A stretch of 34,701 nucleotides of DNA. Origin: a virus. Where the stretch lies: positions 1 to 34,701 of IMG/VR virus record IMGVR_UViG_3300006790_000058, one strand, 5' to 3'. The translations under genes and the position numbers were made by a program. Each line of letters opens with the position of its first letter. The first letter of the stretch is position 1. This document shows, piece by piece, positions 1 through 6,665 of this stretch. The notes beneath the pieces were generated by a model that saw nothing but the letters and a program-made list of their open reading frames with translations, ran no database searches and was not told where the DNA came from.

Positions 1-57
1 CCACGCATCACACGCTACCGCTACCAACATTAAGCCTACGACTATATACTCAGTCAT
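1..57 (-). CDS. Partial CDS, start of a small membrane protein
   Basis: An ATG at 57-55 overlaps the TGA of the upstream gene in an ATGA arrangement and is preceded by an AGAGGTGAGGA ribosome-binding site. The frame stays open to the window edge and gives 19 residues (MTEYIVVGLMLVAVACDAW). The stretch IVVGLMLVAVA is hydrophobic enough to begin a membrane helix or signal peptide. The rest of the gene lies outside the window, so no function can be assigned. The overlap and strong RBS make a real gene start likely. Confidence 0.5.
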   Translation of the reverse strand, partial: MTEYIVVGLMLVAVACDAW

Positions 58-302
58 TCCTCACCTCTCAAAAAGTATTTTGAGAGCTTATGCTCCAGTC
101 TTTCTATGGTTTCGCGCTGAACCTTATGCTCCAGTCTTTCTATGGCTTCGCGCTGTGTCTCCTGATAATCAACAATGTTTTTAATCTCCTCGCTCAGTTC
201 CTCAATGCGTGTCGCTTGCTCCATACACGCACGTTCTACTCGTATCAGCCTGTCACTGTCGCTCATCATCGCCATCGTTACCTCATTTACATTTGCATTC
301 AT
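54..302 (-). CDS. Small coiled-coil protein with an internal tandem duplication
   Basis: Unknown protein of 82 residues. The ATG at 302 (MNANVNEV) is preferred over an upstream in-frame ATG because AGGAGA lies 7-8 nt before it. The sequence is strongly helical and charged, with heptad-like spacing through RLIRVERACMEQ and the C-terminal half. Near the C-terminus a 12-residue unit (REAIERLEHKVQ, then RETIERLEHKLS) occurs twice because of a 36-bp tandem duplication. The gene follows the sigma-factor gene in the same direction and overlaps the next start by ATGA. A soluble oligomeric coiled coil is the most that can be said. Confidence 0.6.
   Translation of the reverse strand: MNANVNEVTMAMMSDSDRLIRVERACMEQATRIEELSEEIKNIVDYQETQREAIERLEHKVQRETIERLEHKLSKYFLRGEE
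87..155. repeat. 36-bp-period tandem repeat inside the coiled-coil gene
   Basis: Positions 87-119 and 123-155 are 33-nt copies differing at one base (ggttt versus ggctt). The period is 36, so the reading frame is kept and a 12-residue coiled-coil unit is added. Confidence 0.9.
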
Positions 303-359
303 TTTATTTCTCCTAAATGTTAGGTTCTTGTGTTCAATAGCCATCTCTACCCCCTTTAT

Positions 360-1040
360 CTAAGCCAGTTTTCGGCATCGCTTTTCCATTTGCCCTTTTG
401 CCTTGCTGACGATTTGCCTCACACGCTCACGGCTCAAGCCATATACATGCGCGATCTCTTGCAGTGTTAACGGCTCACCACCTGCAAAGCCGTAATACAG
501 CAACAGCATGTCTTGATCGCGCTCAGGTAACAGTGCCATAACGTCACCCAACTTTTTTACACGATCAGATTCTATAGCCTGCTGTAAAGGGCTCGGCTTT
601 CGATCGGGAAAACGATTGTGGAGTGATGGCGTAAAACTGCCCTCATCATCTGTTGTTTCTTTATCTAACGAAATGTATATGTGATAGGCACCATCGTTGA
701 TCTGATTGTATGGTATCCTCACAATCTCTTTGTAATCATCTCTATACCGCTTTAAGCTGTTCATCACCCACCATACGGCATACGTGATAAACTTGTATCC
801 TCTCTCTTTTTTCCACCGTTGCGCTGCCTCACACAAGCCCATGTTAGCCTCTTGCACACAATCATCTACCGGCAATCTGTTGCGATTGGCAAAGCGGTAT
901 GCTGTTTGCATAGCGAACTGGATGTTGCAGGTGATAAGATCGGCTTTGCTTGCTTCCCTCTCGGCATCTTTGCCCATTGGCCCAGGCAATCGCTCGATGT
1001 CTTTCTTATAGATGTCTTGCATTGTCATCGTTGCTGGCAT
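360..1040 (-). CDS. Phage-encoded sigma-70 family RNA polymerase sigma factor
   Basis: Protein of 226 residues that would bind host core RNA polymerase and redirect promoter choice. Region 2 is visible at about residues 33-105: QTAYRFANRNRLPVDDCVQE for the core-binding part, then GYKFITYAVWWVMNSLKR for the -10-recognition and melting part, followed by an RIP motif as in RpoD/RpoH-type factors. Region 4 is the C-terminal helix-turn-helix: LLPERDQDMLLLYYG, then LTLQEIAHVYGLSRERVRQI, which recognises the -35 element. Region 1.1 and a clear region 3 are absent, so it is a compact factor. The ATG at 1040 (MPATMTMQ) has AGGAGA about 7 nt upstream and overlaps the methyltransferase end by 16 nt. Its place at the end of the DNA-metabolism block suits a middle or late switch, which is inference. 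Confidence 0.92.
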   Translation of the reverse strand: MPATMTMQDIYKKDIERLPGPMGKDAEREASKADLITCNIQFAMQTAYRFANRNRLPVDDCVQEANMGLCEAAQRWKKERGYKFITYAVWWVMNSLKRYRDDYKEIVRIPYNQINDGAYHIYISLDKETTDDEGSFTPSLHNRFPDRKPSPLQQAIESDRVKKLGDVMALLPERDQDMLLLYYGFAGGEPLTLQEIAHVYGLSRERVRQIVSKAKGQMEKRCRKLA

Positions 1041-2245
1041 ATTCGTTCTCCTATCCATCGTAAACATGGCACTGCAATACTGTTGCCGATGGCTTTGAAT
1101 CGTGGACCATCGGGGCAATCTTCTTTGGGCTTTCCTCGCCACGGTATGCGTGTATAATTATCCCTCATACCCATTAAGCGTTCGCATTCTACAGGGATAA
1201 GCCTACGGACAACCATTGGGGATGAAATATAGGTTCTCTGATTCATCCCCTCATTGCTACCCAGTGCTCCTGCTGTTTGCCCATCACCACCAATGTATCG
1301 CACCTCATCTCTGGTGTTTTGCGTGAATGCTTTATTGTGGATAGGTATCGGCTCTATCACGCATTGAAAATTGTCTTTGTCGGGCATACGCTGACTTCCA
1401 GACGCATTTCTGGAAGTCAGCGTATTGCAAACCTTTTCACCATTCCAGTAGCTTGCTACACAGGTCTGCCGTTGCCCACCAGAAGCAGTGTTTAAGGATG
1501 GGGCAACTACTTCCCGCGCATCTCCGTAGATGCGCGGTTCTCCATCCTGACTGCGTGGGTCAAAGACAATTCCAGTTCCTTCGGCAACTTCTTGCCCCGT
1601 TTCTTTGCCCTTCTCAGTATCCCCTTGCAGGCTGTCGGGCTTAAATAATATTTCTGATGGGCTGAAGTTTCCAACACCTGAGACAACTGCAAAGACACGC
1701 CTCCGTCTTTGGGGGACGCCATAAAACTGAGCATCGAGAGTGCGCCACGCGACTTGTCCATAGGGTGAAGTTGTACAACCTGCGTCTGCCCATTTTCCCC
1801 CTGCCGTTGATAGGGGATGTTCTTCTCCCACCATTCCTGCCAAGAAGCACCCGAAAGCATTGTCAGGGGTGTTGAGGACTCCTGGCACGTTTTCCCAAAT
1901 AGCATAAGTTGTTCCACGTTCTTTTAATTCCTTCCATAGCTTTGTAAACATCAGCGACAAGTTGCCCCTGTCATCATCCAATGACTGCCTCTGCCCTGCC
2001 ACGCTGAATGCCTGACAAGGTGTTCCACCAAACAATACATCTGGTGGATTGTCCAACATATATTGCCAACTATCTGGTGCCGTAAAGTCACCCACGTTTG
2101 GCACATCGGGATAATGGTGCTTCAACACTGCCGATGGGAATGGCTCTATCTCTGAAAACCATAGCGGTTTAAATCCCAATGACTCCCATGCCAAACTTGG
2201 TGCCTCTATTCCACTGCAAATTGTTCCGTATGTTAGCATACCCAT
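1025..2245 (-). CDS. DNA (cytosine-5) methyltransferase
   Basis: A 406-residue C5-cytosine methyltransferase. Motif I (TYGTICSGIEAPSLAWESLG) binds S-adenosylmethionine. Motif IV (GGTPCQAFSVAGQ, about residues 74-86) carries the catalytic Cys. Motif VI is ENVPG (about 118-122) and motif VIII is QRRRRVF (about 179-185). Motifs IX and X are RRLIPVECERLMG and AIGNSIAVP near the C-terminus. The target-recognition region lies between VIII and IX and includes NTLTSRNASGSQRMP; it would set sequence specificity, which cannot be read from sequence alone. GAGG precedes either ATG 2245 or ATG 2239; the upstream 24 in-frame residues are disfavoured. No restriction partner is nearby, so self-protection or another phage role is likely. 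Two strong DNA hairpins lie inside the target-recognition coding region. Confidence 0.93.
   Translation of the reverse strand: MGMLTYGTICSGIEAPSLAWESLGFKPLWFSEIEPFPSAVLKHHYPDVPNVGDFTAPDSWQYMLDNPPDVLFGGTPCQAFSVAGQRQSLDDDRGNLSLMFTKLWKELKERGTTYAIWENVPGVLNTPDNAFGCFLAGMVGEEHPLSTAGGKWADAGCTTSPYGQVAWRTLDAQFYGVPQRRRRVFAVVSGVGNFSPSEILFKPDSLQGDTEKGKETGQEVAEGTGIVFDPRSQDGEPRIYGDAREVVAPSLNTASGGQRQTCVASYWNGEKVCNTLTSRNASGSQRMPDKDNFQCVIEPIPIHNKAFTQNTRDEVRYIGGDGQTAGALGSNEGMNQRTYISSPMVVRRLIPVECERLMGMRDNYTRIPWRGKPKEDCPDGPRFKAIGNSIAVPCLRWIGERICQQR
1386..1425. repeat. 17-bp perfect inverted repeat inside the methyltransferase gene
   Basis: Arms 1386-1402 and 1409-1425 are perfectly complementary over 17 bp around a 6-nt loop (cgcatt). 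The segment encodes residues around TLTSRNASGSQRM of the methyltransferase. Such a stem would be stable in mRNA or as a DNA cruciform and is unusual within coding sequence. Confidence 0.93.
1514..1537. repeat. 10-bp GC-rich hairpin inside the methyltransferase gene
   Basis: CCGCGCATCT (1514-1523) pairs with AGATGCGCGG (1528-1537) around a 4-nt loop, within the codons for EPRIYGDAR. It lies 88 nt from the 17-bp hairpin in the same gene. Confidence 0.9.
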
Positions 2246-2270
2246 ATGCCCTCTATCAGTGACGCGCCAA

Positions 2271-2504
2271 TTACTCTGACGTATATTTCTGTTGACGCTT
2301 GAGCTTGGCATACATTGCATCAGCGAGCTTGTTAGCCTCTAACAGCGCATCAGCCATATCCGCTAATCCATTATGAATCTGATTCTCTACCCATGCCTCT
2401 TGAGACAAGCCACTCAGCTTTGCAGCACGTTCAATTTCAAGCTTCACAAATCGTGGCAGTCGAACATTCAGTTGAGGTTCTTCCATAAGGAATCCTTTTT
2501 TCAT
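2271..2504 (-). CDS. Small ribbon-helix-helix-like DNA-binding protein
   Basis: A 77-residue protein. Residues about 10-42 (PQLNVRLPRFVKLEIERAA then KLSGLSQEAWVENQI) match the pattern of Arc/CopG ribbon-helix-helix regulators: a short strand of alternating polar and hydrophobic residues, then two helices. The remaining C-terminus is helical and charged. The ATG at 2504 has GGGAGAGGG just upstream; the longer frame includes the translated RBS and is rejected. It sits directly before the methyltransferase, so local transcription control or replication regulation is plausible. The target is unknown. Confidence 0.65.
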   Translation of the reverse strand: MKKGFLMEEPQLNVRLPRFVKLEIERAAKLSGLSQEAWVENQIHNGLADMADALLEANKLADAMYAKLKRQQKYTSE

Positions 2505-2523
2505 TTTCCCTCTCCCACTGCTC

Positions 2524-2766
2524 TTAAGCGACTTGTTTATTCCCGACAGATTTGAGGTGACTATGCGCGTCTTCGTAATCCATGCCCTTGATATTTGCAT
2601 ATGCACGTACCGCAACACGCAACAGACCACGATCCATGAACGACTCTTTTTCTTTCACATCATCGACACTCGGAATCAATCGCATCTCACTGATATGTTT
2701 CATGCGAGTAAAGCGACCAATCCGGTAGTTGGCACTATGCCACAACGCTGATTTATGCCGGTCCAT
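2524..2766 (-). CDS. Unknown small basic phage protein
   Basis: Not recognised. About 80 residues, basic N-terminus (MDRHKSALWHSANYRIGRFTR), C-terminal helix ending YEDAHSHLKSVGNKQVA. Two starts are possible. ATG 2766 has GGAAGGGG about 10 nt upstream and overlaps the preceding gene by 14 nt. ATG 2805 has AAAGGG 6-7 nt upstream but would overlap by 53 nt. The shorter form is chosen because the extra residues (SSGRGK) look like a translated RBS. It belongs to the run of small genes between the resolvase and the methyltransferase. Confidence 0.5.
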   Translation of the reverse strand: MDRHKSALWHSANYRIGRFTRMKHISEMRLIPSVDDVKEKESFMDRGLLRVAVRAYANIKGMDYEDAHSHLKSVGNKQVA

Positions 2767-3010
2767 CAGCGTTTTGCCCCTTCCAGAACTTGCGATGCTT
2801 TTCATATGATGCCCTTTCTGTTGGTGGTGCCAGATCGATATTCACATACCTCATGAGCAATTCGGTTCCTTCGTAAACACGCAGTCTATAATTCTGGCTA
2901 ATGAAATGATCTATTGCTTGCTGAAAGTTGTCATCGTATTCAGGTGCCTCATGCTGCAAAGAACACTTGCCACCAGGCACATCCATCGTATATATCGAAA
3001 ATGTGGTCAT
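2753..3010 (-). CDS. Unknown small phage protein
   Basis: 85 residues, no recognised family. It is mixed alpha/beta in appearance and acidic in the middle (HEAPEYDDNFQQAIDHFI), with VYEGTELLMRYVNIDL as a likely strand pair. The ATG at 3010 overlaps the upstream TGA (ATGA) and follows GAGGG at about 9 nt, so translational coupling is likely. Confidence 0.6.
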   Translation of the reverse strand: MTTFSIYTMDVPGGKCSLQHEAPEYDDNFQQAIDHFISQNYRLRVYEGTELLMRYVNIDLAPPTERASYEKHRKFWKGQNADGPA

Positions 3011-3327
3011 GCTATTTGCCCTCGCATTTCACGATACTGCGATACCTGTTCTTCCCACGATCTTTGTAGCCACACCCGGCATGCCTCTTCAATTCTTTCG
3101 TTTTCTTCTCTTGACAACGGAGCCGGCTTTGATTTAAGACGCATTCTGGTGCCATCAGACGCTTCCCAAATGCAAAGCCCATGCTCCATGCCAAGATATG
3201 TCACTGTTGTTCCCCTGTTGCCGTCTGTATGCGCCCACCACAATGCCTCTTGCTTGAGTTGTATGGGCGTTAATTCTCGGATCACATCTAATGCCGTAGA
3301 TCCTGAATGCGCGTCTTGTTTAATCAT
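3007..3327 (-). CDS. Unknown small phage protein
   Basis: 106 residues, family not recognised. The N-terminal half could be a small beta domain (GTTVTYLGMEHGLCIWEASDG). The C-terminal half is a charged helix (SREENERIEEACRVWLQRSW). The ATG at 3327 has GAGG 6 nt upstream and overlaps the RusA gene end by 8 nt. It sits in the recombination/replication gene run, but no function is claimed. Confidence 0.6.
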   Translation of the reverse strand: MIKQDAHSGSTALDVIRELTPIQLKQEALWWAHTDGNRGTTVTYLGMEHGLCIWEASDGTRMRLKSKPAPLSREENERIEEACRVWLQRSWEEQVSQYREMRGQIA

Positions 3328-3694
3328 CTATTGCCTCGCTGACTGTTATTATGGTGCGCTCATCGGGGTCTATTGTTCTCCACACATGCAGATCATCAAT
3401 TACCACATCATCGGTATAGACCATATTGTTCATCGCATCACAGCACGTTTTTGCGTGATTGTCAAGGTCGCCACGCCTCCCCTTCTGCACGATCTCTATA
3501 TCTACACGAACAACTCCTGCCATCTTCTTGATGCGACCCTCTTGCATCGCAACAAAGGCATGATCCCGAATACGTTTCTCCTGACGTTTCGTGCGCTCAG
3601 GCGTATATGCTCGTTTGCCAACGACACGAGCTCTTGCCTTTGGCACTGGTGTTCCTGGCACCACGATTTTCACCCACTGACTATTGACCCACAT
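3320..3694 (-). CDS. rusA: RusA-family Holliday-junction resolvase
   Basis: 124 residues, the usual size for RusA. RusA dimers cut four-way DNA junctions with Mg2+ after recombination or before packaging. The N-terminal motif VPGTPVPKARARV is the typical first strand of the family. The acidic active-site block is present: GRRGDLDNHAKTCCDAMNN followed by MVYTDDVVIDDLHVWR, matching the D-x-D-N and D-D-x-x-I patterns of RusA. The ATG at 3694 overlaps the end of the upstream nuclease-like gene by 14 nt. Together with the annealing-protein and nuclease genes it makes a compact recombination module. Confidence 0.9.
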   Translation of the reverse strand: MWVNSQWVKIVVPGTPVPKARARVVGKRAYTPERTKRQEKRIRDHAFVAMQEGRIKKMAGVVRVDIEIVQKGRRGDLDNHAKTCCDAMNNMVYTDDVVIDDLHVWRTIDPDERTIITVSEAIDD

Positions 3695-4181
3695 ATCTCA
3701 TCAACCTCGCCATCGGTTTAAAATGTTCATGCTTAACAGAAAATCTTCTGCCATATCCATAATCTGCTATGTGATGCTTTGCGATTGCTTCGTCACGTTC
3801 TAAGTATCCAACAACCTCTACTGCCCCTTGGTCGTGATACCAACACAACACGTTGATATCTTCTAATCCGTTGGCATCCGTATTTTTGAGGTTGAAGTCG
3901 TAAAGGGGTCTTCCCGTTTTTACCTGAAGCGTTTTGCCTTGCCACATCAGATCGGCACCCGTATCTGCTCCGACATACACCGTGGAATCGATGTCTACGC
4001 CCAACAGCAGGGCAACAGCAGATTCACCGGAGATCCCCATTTGATGAATATCTATATCGCTCATATGGGGGTTGATCTTCTGGTTACACACCTGATGCTT
4101 CCCTTTGTTATCTTGAAAAGCCATTGCCAGAGCATGGATACGCGATTGCTCATGGGGCGTATATGTAACGGTGAATGTCAA
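3681..4181 (-). CDS. Probable PD-(D/E)XK-type nuclease
   Basis: 166 residues starting with TTG at 4181, which has GAGG 8 nt upstream and lies 3 nt after the previous stop. A GESAVALLLG helix is followed by ADLMWQGKTLQVKTGR. The Glu, then an Asp, then a Q-V-K motif on successive strands, has the spacing expected of the PD-(D/E)XK nuclease fold found in restriction enzymes and phage resolvases or exonucleases. The rest is small alpha/beta without a recognised DNA-binding domain. A role in DNA end or junction processing fits the neighbours. It could instead be a non-catalytic relative; fold prediction would settle it. Confidence 0.55.
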   Translation of the reverse strand: MTFTVTYTPHEQSRIHALAMAFQDNKGKHQVCNQKINPHMSDIDIHQMGISGESAVALLLGVDIDSTVYVGADTGADLMWQGKTLQVKTGRPLYDFNLKNTDANGLEDINVLCWYHDQGAVEVVGYLERDEAIAKHHIADYGYGRRFSVKHEHFKPMARLMRYVGQ

Positions 4182-4184
4182 GAT

Positions 4185-4670
4185 TCAGACCTCAAACTCG
4201 TTGGTGCATTTCGGACAACGCACAAAAACAACCTCACCAGGTTTTTGCTGATGAGGTTCTATATGGGGAGCAAACAGGGCATAGATATCGGATACGGAAT
4301 TACCCGACAACAATGCTTCAATGATTTGCTCGGCAACTTGAAGATCTCCATCTGGAATATCATAAAGCTGATCGAGAATGGTGTAGGGTATATAACCCAA
4401 TCGCATCGTATCAATCTCATAGTCTGTATGCCAACGATACGCCCTTACGCGCCTATGAGCAGTGCGATAATCCACATTCAGGTGATTAACACAAAACTGC
4501 TTCCACGTTTGCCCATATTGGATATGCGCGTCTTTGGCTTTCAAACTGGCAATATATTTGCCTTGCATGATGGCAGAGTCATCGATGGTCTTTTCAAGCT
4601 CGATTACTTGCGTGATCTCCTCGATAATCTCCGACTGTTGTTGCACAACTTCTTCAGTAAATGCGTTCAC
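4185..4670 (-). CDS. Unknown protein with helical DNA-binding-like core and C-terminal CPKC
   Basis: 161 residues. GTG 4670 is chosen because GGAGG lies 6 nt upstream and the GTG overlaps the upstream TGA (GTGA); the longer TTG frame contains the RBS. The N-terminus is a coiled-coil stretch (QQQSEIIEEITQVIELEKTI). The middle (TWKQFCVNHLNVDYRTAHRR) resembles the helix-turn-helix block of DUF3102-like or plasmid partition-like proteins. The protein ends VRCPKCTNEFEV, a half zinc-binding site that would need a second pair of ligands or a dimer. Function unknown. Confidence 0.6.
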   Translation of the reverse strand: MNAFTEEVVQQQSEIIEEITQVIELEKTIDDSAIMQGKYIASLKAKDAHIQYGQTWKQFCVNHLNVDYRTAHRRVRAYRWHTDYEIDTMRLGYIPYTILDQLYDIPDGDLQVAEQIIEALLSGNSVSDIYALFAPHIEPHQQKPGEVVFVRCPKCTNEFEV

Positions 4671-4888
4671 TTGATACCTCCATTTATCATATCCCAAAAA
4701 CTGATATGGTCGGTAGCAACAAAAGCGACATCTTTACGCGCAGCAACCCAACGCGACTCTTCCAGCTTGAACACTGACCACTTGCTCTTCAATTTGCGAT
4801 CATCCAATGCCTTGAGGTGCTTGCACCGGACACGAGCAGGACATGAGCAGAAATTGCTCTGCGGGTTCATCCGATAGATCACGCTCAT
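4667..4888 (-). CDS. Small SWIM-like zinc-finger protein
   Basis: 73 residues. FCSCPARVRCKHLKAL gives C14-x-C16-x5-C22-x-H24, the CxCxnCxH signature of SWIM zinc fingers, with an unusually short spacer. SWIM fingers bind DNA or protein and, in Shu-type complexes, assist recombinases. This gene lies between the Rad52-like gene and an unknown gene, with ATGA coupling upstream and GTGA coupling downstream. A recombination accessory role is therefore attractive but inferred. No other domain is visible; the C-terminal half is WSVFKLEESRWVAARKDVAF with unknown structure. Confidence 0.65.
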   Translation of the reverse strand: MSVIYRMNPQSNFCSCPARVRCKHLKALDDRKLKSKWSVFKLEESRWVAARKDVAFVATDHISFWDMINGGIK

Positions 4889-5478
4889 TGCTTGCCATCC
4901 TTAACCTCTAAGGCGCGTTTAATCAGCGCAGAGGCACGTTCACTGGTCTTGAGATATTCATCCGTTAAAAACTCGTTGATCGCGTTTTTTGCCTCTTCAG
5001 GCAACGCATTGTCATTGGCAAGCCCTTTGAGCATCTTCTCTTGCTTCTCGCTCATTTCTTTCAAGTTTTTGACATTTGGGCTTGTATTGTCGTTCCGGGT
5101 ATAAACACCCACACGACTTTCATTGGACACTGGTGCAGAGTCTCCACCCAACTCTTCCATCGCAGTCATCCCGATGTTGGTAGCAAAACGAAATGCTCTT
5201 GCCACTGCACGAGTCTCTGCCATGCGGATCAGATGAACAGCAATCATCTTATTGCCCACGCTTGTTGGTGACGCATCACCGATGCCGGAGAATGAACCCT
5301 TCTCTGTTGCCACACGGGCTTGCACGATGCATGTCATGTCATTCTCTGCCGATGGGAATTGCACGATATCTGTGTGGACCTCTTTAAGCCCTTCTTGGTG
5401 GGCTAAGTCCAAGAGTCCTTCAAAAAGGACGAAGTCTTTGCCGTGAAGATTTGTCACGAACCGTTGATCCAATTTCAT
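4885..5478 (-). CDS. Rad52-like single-strand annealing protein candidate
   Basis: 197 residues. The N-terminal ~115 residues are an alpha/beta domain with HTDIVQFPSAENDMTCIVQA (strands), GSFSGIGDASPTSVG, then the long helix HLIRMAETRAVARAFRF and NIGMTAMEELGG. This pattern occurs in conserved phage proteins of the Rad52-like annealing group, which coat single-stranded DNA and promote annealing. The C-terminus is a helical tail (EKQEKMLKGLANDN, then SERASALIKRAL) after a linker. The ATG at 5478 has AGGTAGGA upstream and an ATGA overlap. RusA, a nuclease and a SWIM protein follow, as expected for a phage recombination module. The family call rests on motif memory only. Confidence 0.5.
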   Translation of the reverse strand: MKLDQRFVTNLHGKDFVLFEGLLDLAHQEGLKEVHTDIVQFPSAENDMTCIVQARVATEKGSFSGIGDASPTSVGNKMIAVHLIRMAETRAVARAFRFATNIGMTAMEELGGDSAPVSNESRVGVYTRNDNTSPNVKNLKEMSEKQEKMLKGLANDNALPEEAKNAINEFLTDEYLKTSERASALIKRALEVKDGKQ

Positions 5479-5678
5479 TTTCCTACCTCTTTCTCTGCAA
5501 TGATCGATGCCATTAATACCAGCATGGAGTCATCAAATGAAAGGTCACCTAAGTCGTGACCGTGTTGCTTCCACCGATAGGCAATTAGAAACATCTCTAC
5601 TTCTGTGGGGTGGTTTAATGGTTGGCGCATCAACTGGCTCATGCGCTTGAAGTCTTGCTTCATTTCTTCTTTCGTCAC
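5475..5678 (-). CDS. Unknown small helical protein
   Basis: 67 residues, or 62 from the ATG at 5663. Helical and Met-rich (KRMSQLMRQPL, DDSMLVLMASIIAEKEV). The GTG at 5678 has only a weak upstream GGAT, so the start is uncertain. Its stop overlaps the Rad52-like gene start (ATGA), suggesting coupled expression. No family recognised. Confidence 0.55.
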   Translation of the reverse strand: MTKEEMKQDFKRMSQLMRQPLNHPTEVEMFLIAYRWKQHGHDLGDLSFDDSMLVLMASIIAEKEVGK

Positions 5679-5760
5679 GTTGAATTATCCGTTGTTTTTT
5701 TGTGGGGTGCCTCCCCGGTCAACAGTTCCCTCAAAGAGTCACCTACCCTTTGCTGCTGAA

Positions 5761-5937
5761 TCGCAATTGCGATCACCCCACAGTTTTGTAGTCGGGCACC
5801 CTCTCCCCCGTGGGTTGTGCGATCCCTCTCCCCAAAGAAAATCGCACAGATGCCCGACTATAGTTTCCTGCAAGCCGTTGTTAGAGTTATTTGATTGCCT
5901 GGGATCAAATAGAAAGCACTCATGATTGGCTTGCAGG
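5761..5937. other. Non-coding region rich in nested inverted repeats (5679-5941)
   Basis: The 263-nt gap between two genes holds several precise dyads. TCGCAATTGCGA at 5761-5772 is a perfect palindrome. TAGTCGGGCA 5789-5798 pairs with TGCCCGACTA 5851-5860 and encloses TGTGCGAT 5816-5823 paired with ATCGCACA 5841-5848. CCTGCAAGCC 5867-5876 pairs with GGCTTGCAGG 5928-5937 and encloses TATTTGAT 5888-5895 paired with ATCAAATA 5904-5911. A CCCTCTCCCC run occurs twice. A 68-codon GTG-start frame covers the region (5739-5945), but its composition looks non-coding. A structured RNA, replication origin or regulatory element are alternatives. Confidence 0.6.
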
Positions 5938-5941
5938 TTGT

Positions 5942-6406
5942 TCACTGATACATTGCCCTTACTTCATCGGGGCACATATCTGGTTGACCATCGGGCATCG
6001 GCACCGACTGACCATATTTGGCGTAAGAGATTCGACTACGTGCTTCTCTCCTGCGCTCGATATGATCTACTGCCAATTTGATGGCTTGTTCGTGCTTCTT
6101 TGCCAAACCTCTGCGTTGTTCTTGAGGCAGTAGAGATATAAATGTTGCGATTGCCTCATCAGCGATAATCTCTTGTTGCTTGCGAGTCTCTGCCTTGATC
6201 TTTGGCAACTGGTCGCGTGTCACTTCATTGCGAAACTCAAGTTCTTTCTTCAAGGCATCACGTTCTTCAACCAATCTGCGAATATCTGAACGCATCAAAT
6301 TCATCGTGTTGACATTGTCGTGGGCATCCATCATAAACTTTTCAAACTGCCCAACATAGTCACATACTTCTTCATGGTGAAGATCACCAATCTCTTTATA
6401 AGCCAT
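5942..6406 (-). CDS. Unknown coiled-coil protein
   Basis: 154 residues. A long charged helix runs through the centre (MRSDIRRLVEERDALKKELE, then KIKAETRKQQEIIADEAIA), typical of a coiled-coil oligomer. The C-terminus (MPDGQPDMCPDEVRAMYQ) is a short tail. The ATG at 6406 shares one base with the upstream TAA (TAATG) and has GAGAGG about 8 nt before it. No enzymatic motif is visible. Confidence 0.65.
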   Translation of the reverse strand: MAYKEIGDLHHEEVCDYVGQFEKFMMDAHDNVNTMNLMRSDIRRLVEERDALKKELEFRNEVTRDQLPKIKAETRKQQEIIADEAIATFISLLPQEQRRGLAKKHEQAIKLAVDHIERRREARSRISYAKYGQSVPMPDGQPDMCPDEVRAMYQ

Positions 6407-6624
6407 TACGCAACCTCTCTTTCCACATGCCAGTTACGGTATGCATCAATGGCATCTGCCACTTCCAACAAGGTATGCGAGTATTCCATGCCCCGTGGAA
6501 CCCAACCGTTCTCCACTGCTCGGTTGATGATCTTCTCTGCAACCAATACCTCACAAGGGGTGATGGTTGCTGAAGACCCGATCTTGTTGAGCAATTCGAT
6601 GTCTCTGCTCATCCGGTCAGTCAT
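6406..6624 (-). CDS. Unknown small phage protein
   Basis: 72 residues from ATG 6624, which has GGAG 8 nt upstream; a GTG nine bases earlier is too close to the RBS. Contains a helical segment CEVLVAEKIINRAVENGWV and a second helix SHTLLEVADAIDAYRNWHV. It is the first gene after a terminator and an operator-like palindrome, so it likely heads a separately controlled unit running into the recombination genes. No family recognised. Confidence 0.6.
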   Translation of the reverse strand: MTDRMSRDIELLNKIGSSATITPCEVLVAEKIINRAVENGWVPRGMEYSHTLLEVADAIDAYRNWHVEREVA

Positions 6625-6640
6625 TTTTAGCACTCCTTCT

Positions 6641-6661
6641 CGGTGACAATGGTTGTCACCG
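6641..6661. promoter_or_regulatory. Operator-like 9-bp dyad upstream of the 6406-6624 gene
   Basis: CGGTGACAA (6641-6649) and TTGTCACCG (6653-6661) form a perfect dyad with a 3-nt centre, immediately upstream of the RBS. The size and symmetry are those of a dimeric repressor site, though a small mRNA hairpin is possible. Confidence 0.5.
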
Positions 6662-6665
6662 TATG

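Noticed and set aside
5739-5945. 68-codon GTG frame across the inverted-repeat region
   Set aside because: The start overlaps the upstream TGA (GTGA), but the peptide looks like translated non-coding DNA and the region is dominated by dyads.
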